64,000 bases of DNA. Source: Gliomastix tumulicola (Eukaryota; Ascomycota; Sordariomycetes; Hypocreales; Bionectriaceae). The notes below the pieces were generated by a model. It saw only the letters and a program-made list of their open reading frames with translations, did no database searches and was not told where the DNA came from. The stretch lies in contig BCHX01000004.1 in assembly GCA_001599755.1 (NCBI GenBank), forward strand, positions 2,852,001 to 2,916,000, read 5' to 3'. Position 1 is the stretch's first letter; the number at the start of each line of letters is the position of its first letter. The translations under genes were made by a program, and so were the position numbers. Below are positions 1-11,672 of this stretch, piece after piece.

Positions 1-3000
1 GAGTGATACGGTGTAGACTGAGGGAGCACAGTCGTGGGCGATAAGAAAAGACGATAGGGCTTGGGGGCGGACAAGACCGGAGGACAAGAGAGAGTGAATG
101 AGCGTGAAAGAATGTCCTTGTGGTCGCGAAAGTGAGGAGTACGGGATTCGATATTTGGTGTGATGGAGACGGTGATGGTGATACTTCTTTCGGTGAGCGG
201 GCTCTGTCCCTCTCAAGGAAGGGACTGTAAGATGATGCTGAGTACGAGGCAGGAGCACCTGTGGCGGCAACTGCCCGTTTTAAAAATCGCACAAATATTT
301 CCAGACCTGGAGAGAAGGATAAAGAGGTCGAGAGAAGATTCTTGAAGATGGATGCTGATTATTTCGACGTAGTGCTGGACCAGTCGGCTAATATACACCA
401 AAACACGCACAAATTGCGCAACACACCTCGCCTGCATCCAGACAGTGCGATGACGCTCATACGTACAGTCATTCGGGGCGACATCTCCGTGCCCTCCTAA
501 ATGGAAGTCAAGTGACTCACGGCATTGCAAACCAGACCGCCCTGTTCGAGTCGGTGAGATGCACCCTCCTCATGCATGTCACGGCCACCATCCTCTGAGG
601 TCCACGACAGTTCCTGGGGAGACTGTCGAGACTCTGTGAGGAGGGCCGGCACGTGATCCGAGAGTGCTCAAGCCGGGAATTGTCGCCTCTGGCAAGGAGA
701 CAGACTCCCCTTCCAAGGACTACTGCCAGTGGGAGTGATTTTCGCGTGGCGCCCGGTGGCGCTCGACGGACCCTCTGTATGAGGAGCTTTTGCCCTTTTG
801 AATTCAACGGCTCGCAACGGCAGAGCCAAATGCCTCGAGCCGGTACGTAATCGACCGGCAATCGCTTAATCGCCGAAGCCACCAGCCCAGGGCAGCTTCT
901 CCAGGGCAGCCTCTGCCTGGGAAATTTGCCCCCCAGGGAATCCCCCTTAGTCTTATTTCCGCCTCGACCAGTTGGCGCCTTCGTGCACCGACCAGCCTCT
1001 CACGCGACACTAATCAACATGCCCGCCGACAAATGGTGTGTCAGAGAAATCGCGTGTTCGTTTCTCGCATCCAATCGTGCGCACATGCATATCGTCACGG
1101 GGCCAGCATGTGCAGAGCACGCTACGGAACTGCGTAGGGCGCACCCGAAGGGTATCCGAAGGGGACGTTGGCGAGGCCAAGGCCCGCGCGGTGGACTTTG
1201 TCCACGCGAAAGAGTGATATCGGCCGACATGTGGATTTTGGTTGTCCCTTCAGGGCCAATATAGAGTTGGGAATGCGTGAGATATAGGGACTATTGATCG
1301 CTGAGGTACATGGACCAGCCTGCCTCTCGAGGACAAAGGGTTTTCTTCCAGAAGGAATGGATACGGGACACCTGCACTGCACCCTTGGAGAAATGATACG
1401 TCCTCCCCCCCCACACCATCGTCGTCTTGCGTGCATACATGCACGGCTTGCAACAGTTGCATTTTCAGCCGTCCCAGGCGGCCGCTCCTACCATGGCAGC
1501 GACGCACGTCGAAAGCGAAGGAAAGACGCCGCCCGCAGTGAGGTCTCGTGGTGGCCACTGGGCATACCGAGACCCGATCCTTCGCCGACATGCTCGGGCA
1601 ACAGGTAATAATACATCGCTGAAGGAGCAGCCAGGGAGATGAAGGCCACACCAGCTATCATCAGCCCAGCCCCCCTGGTCTCATTTGTCGAGGCGTTTGG
1701 GTAAATAGTCCGTCGCCAACGGGGACGTACCCGCCGTCGCCTGATAGGCATGCAAATGTCGACGGCGAGAAACCGCAGCGCCAAGTCTGTTATCAGCGAC
1801 CCCCCCTCTGAACGAGTCTGACGATTGAATATCAAATGTGGGGAGGGACCAAATGTGTGTGCTTGTTCCACTTGTCCCTGTGATGATGGCCTGGGGCTCT
1901 GATCCCAAGACGACGGTGTGCCCGCCTGGAGGTCAGGCCGGGGGAGAAGCGAGTCGTACGTACCTTAGCCAAGGGGTTACCAAACGGAAGAACAGCCGAA
2001 GGGCGGGCGGCTAAGGTAGGTAAGCTGTGCAACCAGCATTGGAAAGACTCATCAATTTCGACGACGTGCTACGGTCGGTTTGGCGAGAATGCCTTCCTCG
2101 TACTTTTGTCTGGACGAGTCAGGTCAGGTTTGGTTTGGATTGGTTTGGATAAAGTGTGGCAAAAGAGGGGATCAGCCAATCCCACCCCGAAGAAAATAAA
2201 CTCGAATTTAAGGTACGTACCAGTATCGATGTAGGACCGAAGAGGAGCATCGTTTGGTCACTCGGTCATGTTCCTCCCCACCACACCATCCAAACGGTGC
2301 AAGTGGTAGCAACCGTCAAGTCAACCTTGGAAGAGGCAAAGGTGCCTTGCTTGCTGCATACCTATCTCGCGGGGGGGATACATCCAGCGATACCAGCAGC
2401 CAACCAGGGCGGCCGGTACCAGACCAGAAAACGCCCCCCGCCGCCCCTGTCCTGCTCTGTACGGCAGCAAAAGATCCCGCTAGTGGGCGGCCTGCACCAA
2501 CAGCTTGTCAAATCCCGCCTGGGGAAGTAAAACCGACAGAAAATAAACTTATTCCCTATTACCTAAGTAGTTAGGTGCCCGGGAATTGGCCAAATCTGCA
2601 GCCAGCCTCTTTTTGCCGCATTCTTCGCGAACCCTAAGGCTGACATGTGTAAGACGACGACGTCGTGGTGCAACATCACCATCATCGGTAGAGTCAATTG
2701 GACGAGCCAGACACCATCACGGGTCAGAGGATCCTGCTATCTCTTGGCCGTGCTCCGTATGCGACGTATGCACTTCCCTTCTTCCCAGTGGCACGGTCCT
2801 GATCCAGGCTGCCGCGCTTTGATGCAGCAGAGGCACCCTCCAACATGGACGCACCCACCAAGTTTGCAAGCCAAGTGATAACAGAAAAAGCTGGGCGTGC
2901 AAGGATATCACGGTCATAACGCCCCTTGGCGAGCAGGCATCTTTCTCCTCGAACCTGTTGAGTGCCCATCCCCAATGCGCTTGGCACCACTCACGGCGTC

Positions 3001-3531
3001 CAGCCAAGCTCCTAGCATCAGCACCGGCTCCATCCACTGCACAACTCGGCCTATCCGACGCCAAATCCCTAATCTTCCTTTCTTTCTAGACCTTCTGCGG
3101 AGGCGTAATCCCAGGGTCAATCAACGATAGCCCAGCCCTTACTAGTCCTGGTGGATTCGTTTCTGTCCCTCGTCAAGCCGCGCTCGCCTCACAACCTTCC
3201 TCATCCGGCAAACACCCCCAGACCAGGCCATGAGGTTGATCGTTCCCTTCCTCGACGCACGGCGGCCCTCGCGATGGCGGGCACCACGCGCCCACCCAGG
3301 GGGCCAGAGGTTGGAGCGGCGGCGGGCTGGCTCGCCACGGCCTATCTCTTGTGTTCCCCAGCTGATGGATACCCACCGACCGCCAGCAGTCCCTTATTTA
3401 AAGACCTCCCCTTCTCCTCGCTCGTCGATGTCTGAGAGTCCCGAGTCTGGTGCTTGCTCGTCCGACCCTTCAGCCTTCTCATCAGTGTCCCCTCCCCAAG
3501 ACTCGAAGCCCCCCCGCCCACAGCCGTCATC
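1..3531. other. Intergenic stretch, no gene recognised
   Basis: The open frames here are short, overlap on both strands and show no recognisable protein. There are several C-runs, for example near 1406-1414. The last few hundred bases are presumably the promoter and leader of the transporter gene that begins at 3532. Confidence 0.5.
3395..3403 (+). promoter_or_regulatory. TATA-like box upstream of symporter gene
   Basis: The sequence TATTTAAAG lies 137 bp upstream of the ATG at 3532, a plausible core-promoter position for a fungal gene with a roughly 100 nt leader. The assignment rests on motif and position only. Confidence 0.35.
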
Positions 3532-5205
3532 ATGGCCGACATCAACAGGGACAACGACTTCCCTGCCCCCAAGGACATCCAGAATGTCGACACTGGCAGG
3601 GAGGAAACCGATGTCAAGAACGTTAGGGAGTTCACCAAGGAGTCGTCCCATGAGCCTACCTCGCTCTCGTCTAACGCGGGCGAGGACGAGGGTCCTAAGA
3701 AGCCTTGGTACATCTCCCTGAAGAACTCCTTCTTCGAGGCTGGCTCTGCGACGCAGATCGTCACCGCTGCCCTCATCGCCATCGCCATCGGCCTGATCGT
3801 CACCACCCAGGTCGACGACATCCCCGAGGCTGCGACCGAGATCATTTCCATCCCTGGTGACCTGTGGCTGCGAGCCCTTCAGGCAGTTGGTGAGTCTGAC
3901 CATCCTTCGAGTGGCTGTCGAACGCGACGGGGGATCCGGTCTAGTTTGAAAAACCGACGGCTGACACTCAGGTCCCAGTGCTTCCTCTCATTATCTGCGC
4001 CATGGTCATCGCTGTCCAGAAGCTGTCGAGCCTTGACGATGGAACCGGCGGCAGGCTGGCGAAGTGGACCGTCACCTACTACATCGTCACCACTCTCCTC
4101 GCCATCGTGATCAGCTGCATCCTGACCTCGCTCGTCTGGCAGCCGATGTTCGATGTCATCCCTCGCGACCAGATCCCCGACAGCAGCGACAGCGCCGACG
4201 AGCGAGTCGAGGCCGGTGGCGAGAACCCTCCTCACATGGTCGTCAAGCAGATGTTCCAGTCCTTCATCCCCAAGAACGTCGTCTATGCCCTGGCCAACAA
4301 CGAGCTTCTCTCTGTTCTTATCACCGCCGTCGTCATCGGATATCTCATCCCCAGCCGTGACTCGTACCTGCTCAAGATTATCTATGAGATTGAGACCATG
4401 ATCATGCGCATCATCAGCTTCCTCATCAAGTTGGCCCCCATCGGTGTCTTCTTCCTCATCCTGCCCAACCTGATGAAGCTTCCTCTCACCGAGATCGGCA
4501 AGAACCTGGGCCTGCTCATTGGCGGTACTCTGAGCGGCATGGCTATTCACCTGATCATTGTCCTGCCTGCTCTCTTCTTCGGCTTCACACGCATGAACCC
4601 TTACCTTTACTGGTTGCAATGCTCGCCTGCCTGGGTCACTGCTTGGGGTTCTGCGTCCTCCGCTGCCACTCTGCCCGTCACCCTGCGCATGTGCGCCGCT
4701 CGCAAGCTCCCGGTCACTGTGTACAAGTTTGCTGCTCCTCTCGGTTGCTTGATCAACATGGATGGGTAAGTCGGATCGCCCGGGCTTGGGCTACGAGAAG
4801 TATTGTGACGAGCGCATCGCTGACTCCTGCATTAGTACTGCCATCTACTTCCCCATGGCTGTCATCTTCCTTGCTGCCACTACCGGTCAGAACCTAGAGC
4901 CTACCGACTATGTTATCATCTGCCTGCTGGCTACGCTTGCGTCCATCGGCACGACGCCCATCCCCTCGTCGTCCCTTGTCCTCGTCGTCATGATCGCCAA
5001 CTCGGTCGGCATCGAGGTCACCGGTATGTTCGCTGTCATCGTCGCCATTGATTGGTTCCTCGACCGCTTCCGAACTGCTGTCAACGTCTCGGGCGATCTG
5101 TTCGCTTGCCGGATTCTTACCAGCTTCACTGGCATTTCCGACCCTCCTGGTACCGTCGACGACACCCTGACCGGACACGAGGCGCGTGGCGACAACCGCG
5201 TGTAG
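3532..5205 (+). CDS. Dicarboxylate/amino acid:cation symporter (DAACS family)
   Basis: Three exons (3532-3889, 3979-4765, 4836-5205) give 504 aa. It is a plasma-membrane secondary transporter of the glutamate/C4-dicarboxylate family (PF00375), expected to co-transport anionic amino acids or dicarboxylates with Na+ or H+. Visible hallmarks are an acidic cytoplasmic N-terminus, a first membrane helix around residues 69-90, the hydrophobic VLPLIICAMVIAV helix formed across the first splice, a small-residue SSAATLP re-entrant loop near residue 345, and the family signature NMDGTAIYF (about 379-387) made exactly by the second splice. A final D-rich RFRTAVNVSGD helix lies near 453-467. The second intron interrupts the NMDG-T motif, which fixes its boundaries. 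An apparent AG at 3970-3971 would break the frame, so the acceptor at 3978 was chosen. Substrate cannot be read from sequence. Confidence 0.9.
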
Positions 5206-6450
5206 GATGGTCAAGTAGTAGTAGTAGTAGTAGTATGATGAAGTTTTGAAAGGACCCGTATCCATATTCCCTTGCCTCCGGCAAGTTAAGAGTCGGAGGG
5301 AGAAGGGAGGATGAATTCTGTACTTTCAATCCATGATTCGTTGAATAGAAGATACCATGTTGTACCCAACTCGTGTTCATGTGGTCGTCACGTGCCGTAT
5401 AAGCGTAACCCCGATGTGTGACGATGAGATTGATGTTTCTAGGGTGTTCGGATATGTCGGGCATCAAACGCCGCCTACGTGGTCGGTTCAACTGCTTTGT
5501 GCCGTAGCATAGTAGCTGTGTTGATTCAACGGTGATTTGGGCGGGACGTGAGGTGGTTGACCGTGGTTATTTCGAAAATGTAGTTAGGTCTGGCTATTTA
5601 AATGGAAGCTGTTCTGGGTCCGAGGTGAATTCCTTCCCGTAGGCCTCCCAACGGCCTCCAATGGACGGTCTCCAGCTTCCTCAATCGTCCAATCACAGAT
5701 AGACTCTGACCCTAATCTTGTCTCCTAAAGACAGGGTGAATCGCGTCTAGACCAAAGATAAGCTAAAATGGCCCGTATTGAGGATTTTCGATCCGATGTG
5801 GGAGAAAGGACGGAGCAAACCAAGTTGAATATGATATGTCGAGTGTGATGACTGACGATTCCACCTTGACTGCAGCCCCACACCGCGGCTTCACTGTCTA
5901 GGGTAGCCAAAAGACATTGGACGGGAGTCGGCGCCTGAAGCGATGACCCGGAATTCCACCATTCCGGGAATCGGAGGGGGCTCCACTTGCGAGATTCAGG
6001 GAAGGACCCCCTTCTCATTGCACCGTCGAGGCTGCCTGTCATCCCAAAATTTCCAGGCCAATCGCAGAGCTAGCGGCGATTGCGTGATTCCACCACGACA
6101 TTCAGCAATTTTCGCTGTGAGCACGCCAACAACGGCCGGGCGACGATGGGCGAACAGGACACGGACACGAATTGCGATGGCCCCCGAATTGCCGAATTCG
6201 CGGCTGCCGTCTTATCGATATGGCCCAGAAACGCCTTTTTTTTTGCGTTTCGCCTCCCCACTGACACGGGGACGGCCCTCGGACTGCCCTTGAGTGATAA
6301 ACTATCTCTGTCGTTGCTGGAGTGAAACACTCGGAGAGATCTCCGACCTCTTTCTTCTCTCAGTATCACTTCAATTCTCTTGCGAGTGGACGTGTACTGT
6401 CTCTTCTGCGGATTACATCGCGAGCGAGACTGTGTAGACGGGACATCGCA
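5206..6450. other. Intergenic region, symporter 3' end to MET10 promoter
   Basis: No gene is supported. It begins with an (AGT)7 microsatellite at 5214-5234 just after the symporter stop codon and contains a T-run near 6234-6243. The distal part should hold the MET10 promoter and leader; I could not identify a convincing sulfur-regulator site by eye. Confidence 0.5.
5214..5234. repeat. (AGT)7 trinucleotide microsatellite
   Basis: Seven perfect AGT units directly follow the symporter stop codon, in its presumed 3' UTR. Confidence 0.9.
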
Positions 6451-9400
6451 ATGGCTGTTACAGGACTCACCGAGGGCCCCCGAGGCACCTCCTCCAGCCT
6501 CCCTTTTGGAGAGTCGGTCGCCCTGTCTTCGATTTCAGGCCCGACCTATGTCACGGCTCAGCTGCTCATCCAGCAGATTGCCTACAAGCTGTCTGACAAG
6601 ATCTTCACCTACTCTCCCGACACCTTTGACCTGGACACTGCCCTGAAGGGGTGGGCAGCCAAGGGAGAGACCAACATTCACAACTCCCGCACGGATGTCC
6701 TGCCGCTGCAGGCGAGGACGGGAGCTGGTGCCCTCGCTCTGGGCTACATCTTCTCACCCGACTTCGATCTGACCAAGCGTCACATCCCGCAGACCCTCAT
6801 CGCAACCTCGGGCAGTCTGCAGCAGCTGCGCGGATCCCTTGACCAGCTCGCTCTGTTGTACGGTGTCTCAAGCCCGGTTGTCGCTCACATCGCGTCTACC
6901 GACTACTCAGCGAAGTCTGGTCTCGTCTCCAACTACGATGCTGCGCTGAGGCTTGCCGAGGACCTGGGCGTTGGCCTCATCTCCAGCGCGTCGACTTACG
7001 AGGCTCAGCACATGTCCCTCCTGTCGACCCTGGTGGCCTCGATTACCCCGACCCTGCACATCTACGATGGAATTCGCGTGGCTAGTGAGACCTTGAGAGT
7101 GGTTGACGCTCTGAGCGAGGCTGGCGTTGCCGATCTCTACACGAGGCTGTCTGCAGAGGCGGCCAAGCTCAACCCAAGGCTGGACACCGCGGGCAAGGTC
7201 GTTGAGCTCATCAAGCTTCTCAATGATGAGCTTGGCACTATCTACGAGCCTTTCGAGTACCACGGTCATAGCCAGCCCGACGTTGTTCTCGTCACCTTTG
7301 GCAGTGTCGAGTCTCAGACTGCGAAGCAGGTTCTCAACAGACTCAGCGCCGATGGGGCTAAGGCTGGTGTTATCAATGTCCGAGTCTACCGCCCCTTCAT
7401 TGAAGAGGCGTTCCTCAAGGTCATTCCCGCCTCTGCCCGCACAATTGCCGTCCTCGGGCAGGTTTCGGACGACGCCGAAGTCGAGGACGAAGCCGCTCAG
7501 TCAGCTCTCTACGGCGATGTTCTTGCCACCGTCACCTTCTCCAGCAAGTTCGCCGAGGATCCCAAGGTCTTGGACATCAAGTACGCACCTTCTCAGACGA
7601 TCACACCTCAGGTGATCGTCGACACTCTGCACAGGGTTTTCGGTAACGCTGGCGAGGCCAAGAAGCTCCCCTCTCTTGTCAAGGCTCAGCAGTATACTTT
7701 CTGGGACGCGGACGACTCTCCCTCCATCAACTCCCCCAGCGTCATTGGAAAGGTCTTTGCGAAGGAGTCTCGAACCAATGTCTACCTGCACCGGGCCTTT
7801 GATAACCTGACGCAAGGTGGTGTGGTTCGAACTGATCTTCGCGCCGCTAAGAAGGCTATTGAGTCTCCTTATGAGGTGCTCGAGGCGGACCTTGCCGTTA
7901 TTGGTGACGAGAAGATTCTCAAGGCTGTTGATGTTGTGGCAAGCGTAGCCTATGGCGGAGACGTCATCCTCAAGCTGTCCAACTTCAAGGAGGATGAGGT
8001 CGAAAAGAGACTTCCCCCTTCGTTCCGCGCCGCCCTTCAAAAGAAGGGCGCGGACCTGTACATCCTTGATGCGTCCTACTCTCCTGCCTTTGAGAAGAGC
8101 CCGGAGTCGGCAAAGCTGCTGCTTGAGCTCGCTTTCCTGAAGGTTGCTCAGTCTGACCTGACCAACCAAGAGATCCATCAGGCTATCCTCACCGAAAGCC
8201 ACCCCCCGACGCTGGAGGAGTGTGTTGACGCGATTGGCCAGTGCTTGAAGAAGATCGACGTGCCTGCCTCGTGGGCTGAGGCCGTCGATGCTGACAGCGC
8301 CGATCTCGCTCTGCCTACTACAATCACGGTGAACAGCTTTGTCCCCTTCGAGAAAGAGGAGGCCGAGGACGACCTGGAGCTCCACGACTGGCAGGCTGCC
8401 GCCAAGGGACTGGCTTTTAAGGAGGCGTACGGGACTGAGACTGGCTTGCGTCCTGACCTCCCCGTCAAGACATCGACAATTACCGTCAAGGAGAACAGGC
8501 GCCTGACACCGCTCGACTATGACCGAAACATCTTCCACATTGAATTTGATCTGGGTGATTCTGGTCTGACCTACAAGATTGGCGAAGCTCTCGGCATTCA
8601 CGCTGAGAACGACGAAGCCGAGGTCAACGTCTTCATCGAATTTTACGGTCTCAACCCGGCCGACCTAGTGCAGGTTCCTGCCCGCGAGGACTCGTCTGCT
8701 TACGAGGTCCGAACAGTCTTCCAGGCTCTCCGGCAGAATGTGGATATCCTGGGCAAGCCGCCTAAGAAGTTCTACGAGTCCCTGGCTGAGTTTGCCACCG
8801 ATGAGACTGAGAAGAAGAAGCTGGAGGCCCTTGGCGGCCAAGCAGGTGCTGAGGACTTCAAGCGCCGCACGGAGGTTGACACTCTCACCTATGTTGACGT
8901 CCTTGAGGAGTTCAAGTCTGCTCATCCCAGCTTCCACGACCTCGTGAAGATCGTGAACCCGCTGAAGCGCCGAGAGTACTCGATTGCCTCTGCACAGGCT
9001 GTCACGCCCAACTCGGTCGCCCTCATGATTGTCGTCGTGGACTGGGTTGACACCAAGGGACGCACGCGCTACGGCCACGCAAGCCACTACCTGAGCAACC
9101 TTGCCCCTGGCTCGTCGGTGACTGCTTCCGTCAAGCCGTCTGTCATGAAGCTCCCGACCAAGGACTCGGCGCCGCTCATCATGGCAGGACTCGGCACCGG
9201 TCTGGCGCCTTTCCGTGCCTTTGTCCAGTACCGGGCCATGCAGAAGGCGCAGGGCAAGGAGATTGGCTTCATCCTGCTCTACCTCGGCTCTCGCCACCAG
9301 CGTGAGGAGTATCTCTATGGTGAAGAATGGGAGGCCTACCTGGCCGCCGGTGTTGTCACTCTTATCGGTTCTGCGTTCTCTCGTGATCAGCCCCAGAAGA

Positions 9401-9633
9401 TCTACATTCAGGATCGCATGAGGCAGACCATCAGCGACATTGTTCAGGCATACATCAAGGACGAGGGTAGTTTCTACCTGTGCGGTCCTACGTGGCCTGT
9501 GCCTGACGTGACTCAGGTGCTGCAGGAGGCCATTGCTCAGGAGGCCAAGGCCAGTGGAGCGAAGAAGGTTGACCCCAAGAAGGAGATTGAGAAGCTCAAG
9601 GAGGCAGGCCGCTATGTCCTTGAGGTTTACTAG
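6451..9633 (+). CDS. MET10: Sulfite reductase [NADPH] flavoprotein alpha subunit
   Basis: A single exon of 1060 aa, close to yeast Met10 (1035 aa). With the haemoprotein beta subunit (MET5) it reduces sulfite to sulfide with NADPH in the cytosol for cysteine and methionine synthesis. The N-terminal half is the pyruvate:ferredoxin-oxidoreductase-like region typical of fungal Met10 and carries no flavodoxin signature, as in the family. The FAD/ferredoxin-reductase module starts around residue 675. It shows the FAD-binding RREYS motif (840-844), the NADP-binding GLGTGLAPFRAF stretch (from 913), LCGPTW near 1010-1015, and an aromatic C-terminus (RYVLEVY). The frame is open upstream to 6322 but has no ATG there, so 6451 is the first ATG. 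A 366-aa antisense frame inside is a composition shadow. Confidence 0.96.
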   Translation: MAVTGLTEGPRGTSSSLPFGESVALSSISGPTYVTAQLLIQQIAYKLSDKIFTYSPDTFDLDTALKGWAAKGETNIHNSRTDVLPLQARTGAGALALGYIFSPDFDLTKRHIPQTLIATSGSLQQLRGSLDQLALLYGVSSPVVAHIASTDYSAKSGLVSNYDAALRLAEDLGVGLISSASTYEAQHMSLLSTLVASITPTLHIYDGIRVASETLRVVDALSEAGVADLYTRLSAEAAKLNPRLDTAGKVVELIKLLNDELGTIYEPFEYHGHSQPDVVLVTFGSVESQTAKQVLNRLSADGAKAGVINVRVYRPFIEEAFLKVIPASARTIAVLGQVSDDAEVEDEAAQSALYGDVLATVTFSSKFAEDPKVLDIKYAPSQTITPQVIVDTLHRVFGNAGEAKKLPSLVKAQQYTFWDADDSPSINSPSVIGKVFAKESRTNVYLHRAFDNLTQGGVVRTDLRAAKKAIESPYEVLEADLAVIGDEKILKAVDVVASVAYGGDVILKLSNFKEDEVEKRLPPSFRAALQKKGADLYILDASYSPAFEKSPESAKLLLELAFLKVAQSDLTNQEIHQAILTESHPPTLEECVDAIGQCLKKIDVPASWAEAVDADSADLALPTTITVNSFVPFEKEEAEDDLELHDWQAAAKGLAFKEAYGTETGLRPDLPVKTSTITVKENRRLTPLDYDRNIFHIEFDLGDSGLTYKIGEALGIHAENDEAEVNVFIEFYGLNPADLVQVPAREDSSAYEVRTVFQALRQNVDILGKPPKKFYESLAEFATDETEKKKLEALGGQAGAEDFKRRTEVDTLTYVDVLEEFKSAHPSFHDLVKIVNPLKRREYSIASAQAVTPNSVALMIVVVDWVDTKGRTRYGHASHYLSNLAPGSSVTASVKPSVMKLPTKDSAPLIMAGLGTGLAPFRAFVQYRAMQKAQGKEIGFILLYLGSRHQREEYLYGEEWEAYLAAGVVTLIGSAFSRDQPQKIYIQDRMRQTISDIVQAYIKDEGSFYLCGPTWPVPDVTQVLQEAIAQEAKASGAKKVDPKKEIEKLKEAGRYVLEVY

Positions 9634-10088
9634 AGAGATCCCTTAGGTTTATATCGGAGCGGAGGAGAGAAAGAGAGCATAGACACGAGCGTGATGCACA
9701 TAGTACAATTACACGTCTTCGTCCCACACTGAGCCAATCATGTGTCTCTTGGAGCCTAATTGATTCACGGACCTTTCTGTACGTCTTTCTCCTAGACTAC
9801 CATCATAAAATAGGCGAATTGGATGCCTGCGCCTTTCACTCTGTGTTATTGTGGAGGCTGTTTTTGGCAGGCGGTGAGTGGGACAAAGACCGAAAGTCGG
9901 CAGTATTTTAGCTTACCCGAAGGCTTGCACTCTCCCCAAATCCTGCCTCGATTCTGCAACACTTCATTCACTCCAACGTCTCAGCCATCAACCTTCATCA
10001 GCGAAAAGAGAAGCAACAGAGTTCCCATCACTCTTCTTTCTGTCGACTCGAGCAAACTTAGATCACACTTTGCAGATCCTCCCACGCA
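9634..10088. other. Intergenic region between MET10 and ABD1
   Basis: 455 bp separate the MET10 stop from the ABD1 start on the same strand. It holds the MET10 3' UTR and the ABD1 promoter and leader. Nothing else is seen. Confidence 0.5.
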
Positions 10089-11672
10089 ATGCTCGACAAG
10101 GACTCGGGCAAGGCCGGCGGCTCGGCCTCCTCCCAGGTCAACCAGAACGGCAAACGCCGCCCCAACGACGAGCCCCAGGACGACCTCCCCCAGCCGTACA
10201 AGGCGAGCTCCCTCCAACCCGCCAAGCGCCGCGCCGTCTCCCCCTCGTCCGGCGACCAGCCGCGCAAGCAGAAGCGCCCCGGCGCGCGCGCGCGGCTCAC
10301 CGAGTCTCAGCGTGACGCGATCCGCCAGCGCGAAGTCCAGCGGGAACGCGACGCCGAGAGGACATTTGGCGACGCGGCCGGGCGGGCCGGCGACCAGCAG
10401 CAGCAGCAGCAGCAGGCGCGGGGCAACCACGACCTCGTGCGGTCGCACTACAACAATGTGCCCGAGCGCGGGCGGCAGTGGCGGACGACGGACAGCAGGA
10501 TCAAGGGCCTGCGCGTGTTCAACAACTGGATTAAGAGCTGTATCATCCAGCGGTACTCGCCCGACGAGGACTTCGTGCCCGGCAGCGGGCGGGGGCCCGG
10601 CGACAAGCGGCTGCTCGTGCTGGATATCGGATGCGGCAAGGGCGGCGACCTGAACAAGTGGCAGGCGGCGCCGCAGCCCATCGAGCTGTACGTCGGGCTC
10701 GACCCCGCGGACGTGAGCATCACGCAGGCGCGCGACCGCTACCGCACAATGTCGTCCCGGGGAGGCGGCGGCGGCGGCGGTGGACGCGGCGGCCACCACC
10801 GCAGACCGCCGCCGAATCTCTTCGAGGGGCGGTTCCACGTCAAGGACTGCTATGGGGAGAGCATCGAGGACCTCGAGATCATCCGCAATGTCGGCTTCGA
10901 CCCTTCGCCCATGAACCGCCGGGGCTTCGACGTCGTCACCATGATGTTCTCCATGCACTATGCCTTCGAGAGCGAGCACCACGCCCGCACCATGCTCCGC
11001 AACGTCGCCGGCGCGCTGAAGAAGGGTGGGCGGTTCATAGGGTGCATCCCCAACTCGGACGTCCTGGGCGAGCACGTGCGGAAGTTCAACGAGAGGCAGG
11101 CCGCCAAGAAGAAGGAATCAGCCGAGAAGACCGACCCCGAGAAGAAGAAACCCGACGACGACGACGACGACGACGACGCCGCCGCCGCCGCTCCCACTGT
11201 TGAAAGGGAGGAGAAGGGGAAGGAGGAGGAGGAGGAGGAGGAGGAGGAGGCGGCCGCCGAGAACAAACCCGCCGAAGCCAAGGCGGATGAAGAGGAAGGC
11301 GAGGTCGAGCCCAGCGCCGAGTGGGGGAACTCCATCTACCGCGTCCGGTTCCCCGGCAAGACGCCCGAGGACGGCGTCTTCCGCCCGGCCTTTGGCTGGA
11401 AGTACAACTTCTTCCTCGACGAGGCCGTCGAGGTCCCCGAGTACGTCGTCCCCTGGGAGGCCTTCCGCGCGCTGGCCGAGGACTTCAACCTCGAGCTGCA
11501 GTTCCAGCGCCCCTTCCTCGACATCTGGGAGGCCGAGAAGGACGACCGCGAGATGGGCCCGCTGAGCGAGAGGATGGGCGTCCGCGAGAGGGGGGGCGGC
11601 CCGCTGCTTGTGTCGCCCGAGGAGCTGGAGGCTGTGAGCTTCTACGTTGGCTTCTGCTTCTACAAGGTCTGA
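10089..11672 (+). CDS. ABD1: mRNA cap guanine-N7 methyltransferase
   Basis: An intronless gene of 527 aa, longer than yeast Abd1 (436 aa). It transfers a methyl group from S-adenosylmethionine to N7 of the GpppN cap in the nucleus. The conserved entry sequence of the family, with FNNWIKSCIIQ and an upstream HYNNVPERGR, lies around residues 118-155. SAM motif I (LVLDIGCGKGGD) is at about 176-187, and VTMMFSMHYAFE follows. The C-terminal half carries the GWKYNFFLDEAV and EYVVPWEAF segments. The extra length comes from three low-complexity inserts: a Gln run near residue 100, a Gly run around 222-235, and an Asp/Ala/Glu-rich block around 354-394 that separates the core from the C-terminal half. 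The basic Pro-rich N-terminus is probably a nuclear-localisation and enzyme-recruitment tail. Confidence 0.95.
   Translation: MLDKDSGKAGGSASSQVNQNGKRRPNDEPQDDLPQPYKASSLQPAKRRAVSPSSGDQPRKQKRPGARARLTESQRDAIRQREVQRERDAERTFGDAAGRAGDQQQQQQQARGNHDLVRSHYNNVPERGRQWRTTDSRIKGLRVFNNWIKSCIIQRYSPDEDFVPGSGRGPGDKRLLVLDIGCGKGGDLNKWQAAPQPIELYVGLDPADVSITQARDRYRTMSSRGGGGGGGGRGGHHRRPPPNLFEGRFHVKDCYGESIEDLEIIRNVGFDPSPMNRRGFDVVTMMFSMHYAFESEHHARTMLRNVAGALKKGGRFIGCIPNSDVLGEHVRKFNERQAAKKKESAEKTDPEKKKPDDDDDDDDAAAAAPTVEREEKGKEEEEEEEEEAAAENKPAEAKADEEEGEVEPSAEWGNSIYRVRFPGKTPEDGVFRPAFGWKYNFFLDEAVEVPEYVVPWEAFRALAEDFNLELQFQRPFLDIWEAEKDDREMGPLSERMGVRERGGGPLLVSPEELEAVSFYVGFCFYKV

Noticed and set aside
7501..8601. 366-codon minus-strand frame
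   Set aside because: It lies wholly antisense to the well-supported MET10 exon and is explained by its GC-rich codon pattern. No family motifs.
9981..11075. 364-codon minus-strand frame
   Set aside because: Antisense to ABD1; rich in Ala/Arg/Val from complement of biased codons, no domains.
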